Shown here one piece after another: positions 31,395-33,376 of a stretch of 33,376 nucleotides of DNA (position 1 is its first letter; each line of letters starts with the position of its first letter). Origin of the DNA: Sulfuricurvum sp. (GTDB lineage: Bacteria; Campylobacterota; Campylobacteria; Campylobacterales; Sulfurimonadaceae); NCBI GenBank assembly GCA_003245815.1, contig QKCD01000013.1, forward strand, positions 1 to 33,376. Reading direction: 5' to 3'. Under the pieces are notes generated by a model that searched no databases, was not told the origin of the DNA, and was given only the letters and a program-made list of their open reading frames with translations. The translations under genes and the position numbers were made by a program.

Positions 31395-32738
31395 ATGAAA
31401 ATAGCACGTTTTAGCAGGATCGGGTTCATTCTGGCGGCCGCGGGCAGCGCCGTAGGTCTGGGGAACATCTGGAAGTTCCCCTATATGACGGGGGAGAACG
31501 GCGGCGGCGCCTTTGTGCTCGTCTACCTGGTCACCTCGATCTTCATCGGCTTCGCGGTGATGATTGCCGAGATGATCATCGGCTACCTGGGCCGCAGCGA
31601 CGGGGCGGGAAGTTTTGAATTACTGGCCCCGAGCCACAAAGAGCGGTGGCGTTTCGGCGGATTGATGATAATCACGGGCCTGTTGATCATGACCTTCTAC
31701 TCCGTCGTCATCGGCTGGATCTTCCACTACATCGTGGTGGCCCTCACACAGCTCCCGGCTACCGTGGCCGACGCGGAGCGACACTTCATGGCAATGCTGC
31801 AAGATGACATCACGACCCAGCTGATGTACCATACCCTGGCATTCCTCATCGTCACCTGGATTGTCAGCCGCGGGATCAAGAGCGGGATCGAGAAGCTCAA
31901 CCTTATCCTGATGCCCCTGCTCTTTATCATCGTCGGGGGAATGTTCCTCTACGCGACGACTCTGGAGGGATTCACACAGGCGTGGGCGTTCATGTTCAAT
32001 GCGGATTGGAGCAAGCTGACATCCGAATCCTTCGTCAAGGCGGTCGGCCAGGCGTTTTTCACCCTCTCGCTCGGGATGGGGGCGATCCTGACCTATTCGG
32101 CCTCGCTGGAGAAAAAGAGCAATCTCGTCTACAGCTCGATCATTATCGTGGCCCTCGATACCGCCATTGCGCTGCTTGCCGGATTGATGCTCTTTACCTT
32201 CCTCTACCAGTACGGCGCCGAGCCCGCCCAGGGACCGGGGCTCGTCTTTATCTCGCTGCCGGCGGTTTTCTACGAGATGGGGATGCTGGGGAACGTCTTT
32301 GCGGTGCTCTTCTTTATCGCGCTGGCCTTCGCGGGATTGACGTCCGCGGTCTCCATCGTGGAGCCGATGGTGCAGTTCCTGATCTCGCGTTACGGGTTCG
32401 GCCGTTTCAAGGCGTCGCTTGTCATCGGTATGGTCTTTTACCTCGTGGGGATCATTGCGCTGCTCTCCAATACCAGCGTCTATAGCGAGATGCTGACCTT
32501 CGGCTCGAAAAACTTCTTCGACTGGATGGACTTCCTGACCGCCTCGGTCTTGCTGCCGCTGGGCGGTCTGGTGATGGCGGTCTTCGTCGGCTACGTGATG
32601 GAGAAGGAACGGGTGTTCGCAGCGGTCGGGCACCACTTCGGGCCCTTCTTCGAGGTGTGGTACTTCTCGCTGCGCTACATCGCGCCGGTGGCGCTCTTTG
32701 TGGTGATGCTCAATCTGATGGGGATTCTCAAGCTGTAA
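31395..32738 (+). CDS. Na+-dependent SNF-family symporter
   Basis: 447 aa from ATG 31395, with about 11 membrane helices (LeuT/NSS fold). The first helix carries the family hallmark GSAVGLGNIWKFPYM, which binds Na+ and substrate; GGGAFVLVYL follows. The likely substrate is an amino acid or related amine, not deducible further. The Shine-Dalgarno is weak (GGGAAAG). The upstream extension of the frame crosses the promoter and leader. Confidence 0.9.
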   Translation: MKIARFSRIGFILAAAGSAVGLGNIWKFPYMTGENGGGAFVLVYLVTSIFIGFAVMIAEMIIGYLGRSDGAGSFELLAPSHKERWRFGGLMIITGLLIMTFYSVVIGWIFHYIVVALTQLPATVADAERHFMAMLQDDITTQLMYHTLAFLIVTWIVSRGIKSGIEKLNLILMPLLFIIVGGMFLYATTLEGFTQAWAFMFNADWSKLTSESFVKAVGQAFFTLSLGMGAILTYSASLEKKSNLVYSSIIIVALDTAIALLAGLMLFTFLYQYGAEPAQGPGLVFISLPAVFYEMGMLGNVFAVLFFIALAFAGLTSAVSIVEPMVQFLISRYGFGRFKASLVIGMVFYLVGIIALLSNTSVYSEMLTFGSKNFFDWMDFLTASVLLPLGGLVMAVFVGYVMEKERVFAAVGHHFGPFFEVWYFSLRYIAPVALFVVMLNLMGILKL

Positions 32739-32802
32739 CCGGCTTTGGGATTGCCCTGTCTCTACTTTTCATATGAGGTCATGAGCTTTCCTGACCATGC
32801 CC

Positions 32803-32831
32803 CTTACTTTTTTTCCCGCAAAAAAAGTAAG
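32803..32831. terminator. Strong bidirectional hairpin terminator
   Basis: CTTACTTTTTTT and AAAAAAAGTAAG form a perfect 12-bp stem with loop CCCGC. The T- and A-runs make it a terminator-like hairpin on both strands, 65 nt after the symporter stop. Confidence 0.65.
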
Positions 32832-32843
32832 CCAAAAAGCTCT

Positions 32844-32983
32844 CCGGGCTGTTGAACAGCTTGCTACTGCAAGTGCCTGGGTTTTGCTTCTATTCACGCG
32901 TTAGGAAAATGCAACTGTTTGAACGAAGTGAGTTTTGCATTTTTAGCGGGAATAGGAGCAAAACCCAGCTGTTCAAAGCCCGG
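32844..32983. repeat. Complex palindromic repeat element (~140 bp)
   Basis: Outer arms 32844-32895 and 32950-32983 are near-perfect inverted copies (CCGGGCTGTTGAACAGC ... TGGGTTTTGCTTCTATTC against their complement). A 17-nt insertion in the left arm holds its own CTTGC-TACT-GCAAG hairpin. An inner stem AAAATGCAA (32906-32914) / TTGCATTTT lies at the centre. It has the look of a dispersed MITE- or REP-like element. Confidence 0.6.
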
Positions 32984-33017
32984 AAGATCTTACAAGGTAT
33001 CGTATTGGTTTGGATTG

Positions 33018-33036
33018 TTTTCGGCTTTGCCGAAAA
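33018..33036 (-). terminator. Hairpin after the FRG-domain gene
   Basis: TTTTCGGC-TTT-GCCGAAAA, perfect 8-bp stem, directly after the stop on the minus strand. Its T-run is short. Confidence 0.45.
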
Positions 33037-33039
33037 TCA

Positions 33040-33376
33040 TTAATCAGTAACGCGAGAGGCAATTTCTTTGAATGCCAACATATTCATTAAGCCTTCTTCA
33101 TTCCCATATAGAGTGAATGCATTTATATTCATAGACTGCAAGCGAGTTAATACCTCGCTTTTTAATGAACCCGGTAGGGTGAATTTGTAAAGTAAATCTT
33201 GTTCTTGCCCTTGAGACTCTTCAAAAGCACGTCCATGATTGCAATAAAACCATTCTGATTCAGGGGTTGGTTTATATACGGCAATGGTATATTGCCCCTG
33301 TTGCATAAAATGTCTTTTGTGAGTAGAAACGTAAGAACCTAGTTCCATAATAATTGGAGCGCCTTCCCAGGTAAAT
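33040..33376 (-). CDS. FRG-domain protein, C-terminal fragment (5' end outside window)
   Basis: The frame stays open to the right edge; the ATG at 33348 is probably internal, since upstream codons (TWEGAPII) also look coding. The visible part resembles the end of FRG-domain proteins: RHFMQQGQYTIAVYKPT, then LLYKFTLPGSLKSEVLTRLQ and NAFTLYGNEEGLMNMLAFKE. FRG domains are often found near phage-defence or mobile genes, with unproven activity. AT-rich base use contrasts with the rest of the window, suggesting recent transfer. Confidence 0.7.
   Translation of the reverse strand, partial: FTWEGAPIIMELGSYVSTHKRHFMQQGQYTIAVYKPTPESEWFYCNHGRAFEESQGQEQDLLYKFTLPGSLKSEVLTRLQSMNINAFTLYGNEEGLMNMLAFKEIASRVTD

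Larger units (their letters stand above)
32739..33039. other. 301-nt intergenic region at a composition boundary
   Basis: No gene. It contains the 12-bp hairpin at 32803-32831, the complex palindromic element at 32844-32983 and the hairpin after the FRG gene. Base composition turns AT-rich from about 32880 to the window end. Confidence 0.6.

Overview
The window is a stretch of bacterial chromosome, dense in genes and high in GC except for the last ~0.5 kb. The gene content suggests a sulfur-oxidising member of the Campylobacterota, in the vicinity of Sulfurimonas. It includes a sulfide:quinone-oxidoreductase-like flavoprotein, a small c553-type cytochrome, NrdA with an insertion between its active-site cysteines, tandem OmpA proteins, a YjfB-like motility protein and a putative bifunctional ornithine-lipid acyltransferase. 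The taxonomic placement is an inference from gene types, not from a marker search.

Layout. 1-4.9 kb (+): the 3' end of typA, then nrdB, a nitrilase-family hydrolase, a first Pcm-like methyltransferase, a TehB-like methyltransferase, a low-Mr tyrosine phosphatase and a 50-aa ORF, tightly packed with overlaps. 4.9-9.2 kb (-): purB, nrdA and a small hypothetical gene. 9.5-10.4 kb (+): an RluA-type pseudouridine synthase that contains a perfect parS 16-mer. 10.7-18.7 kb (-): the OlsF-like acyltransferase, a second Pcm, a small hypothetical gene, rlmN with a translationally coupled 31-aa membrane protein, a nucleoside phosphorylase-like gene, hisF, a thioredoxin-reductase-like flavoprotein, a DUF1566 exported protein and a cytochrome c. 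18.8-22.2 kb: a BFD-like [2Fe-2S] protein, a convergent FrnE-type DsbA protein and two tandem OmpA paralogues. 22.2-25.0 kb (-): msrA, panE and a Cys-rich SO_0444-type permease with a Fur-like operator. 25.2-29.3 kb (+): the SQR-like gene coupled to a lipoprotein, a structured terminator or RNA, a 40-aa gene, rpmI-rplT, upp, a two-TM protein and a YjfB-like gene. 29.3-31.2 kb (-): a YebC-family regulator, a second BFD-like protein and a six-tRNA operon with a perfect consensus promoter. 31.4-32.7 kb (+): an Na+-dependent SNF symporter. After 32.74 kb: a 12-bp hairpin, a complex palindromic element and an AT-rich FRG-domain gene cut by the window edge, which looks like the rim of a horizontally acquired region.

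How the genes work together. nrdA and nrdB together supply deoxyribonucleotides although they lie 3.2 kb apart on opposite strands. The SQR-like protein, the cytochrome c and the thiol or Fe-S proteins (FrnE, MsrA, two BFD-like proteins, the flavoprotein) fit a sulfur- and redox-stressed lifestyle. The two parS-like sites 466 bp apart suggest that this locus lies within the ParB-loading (centromere) region of the chromosome, even though no par genes are in view.
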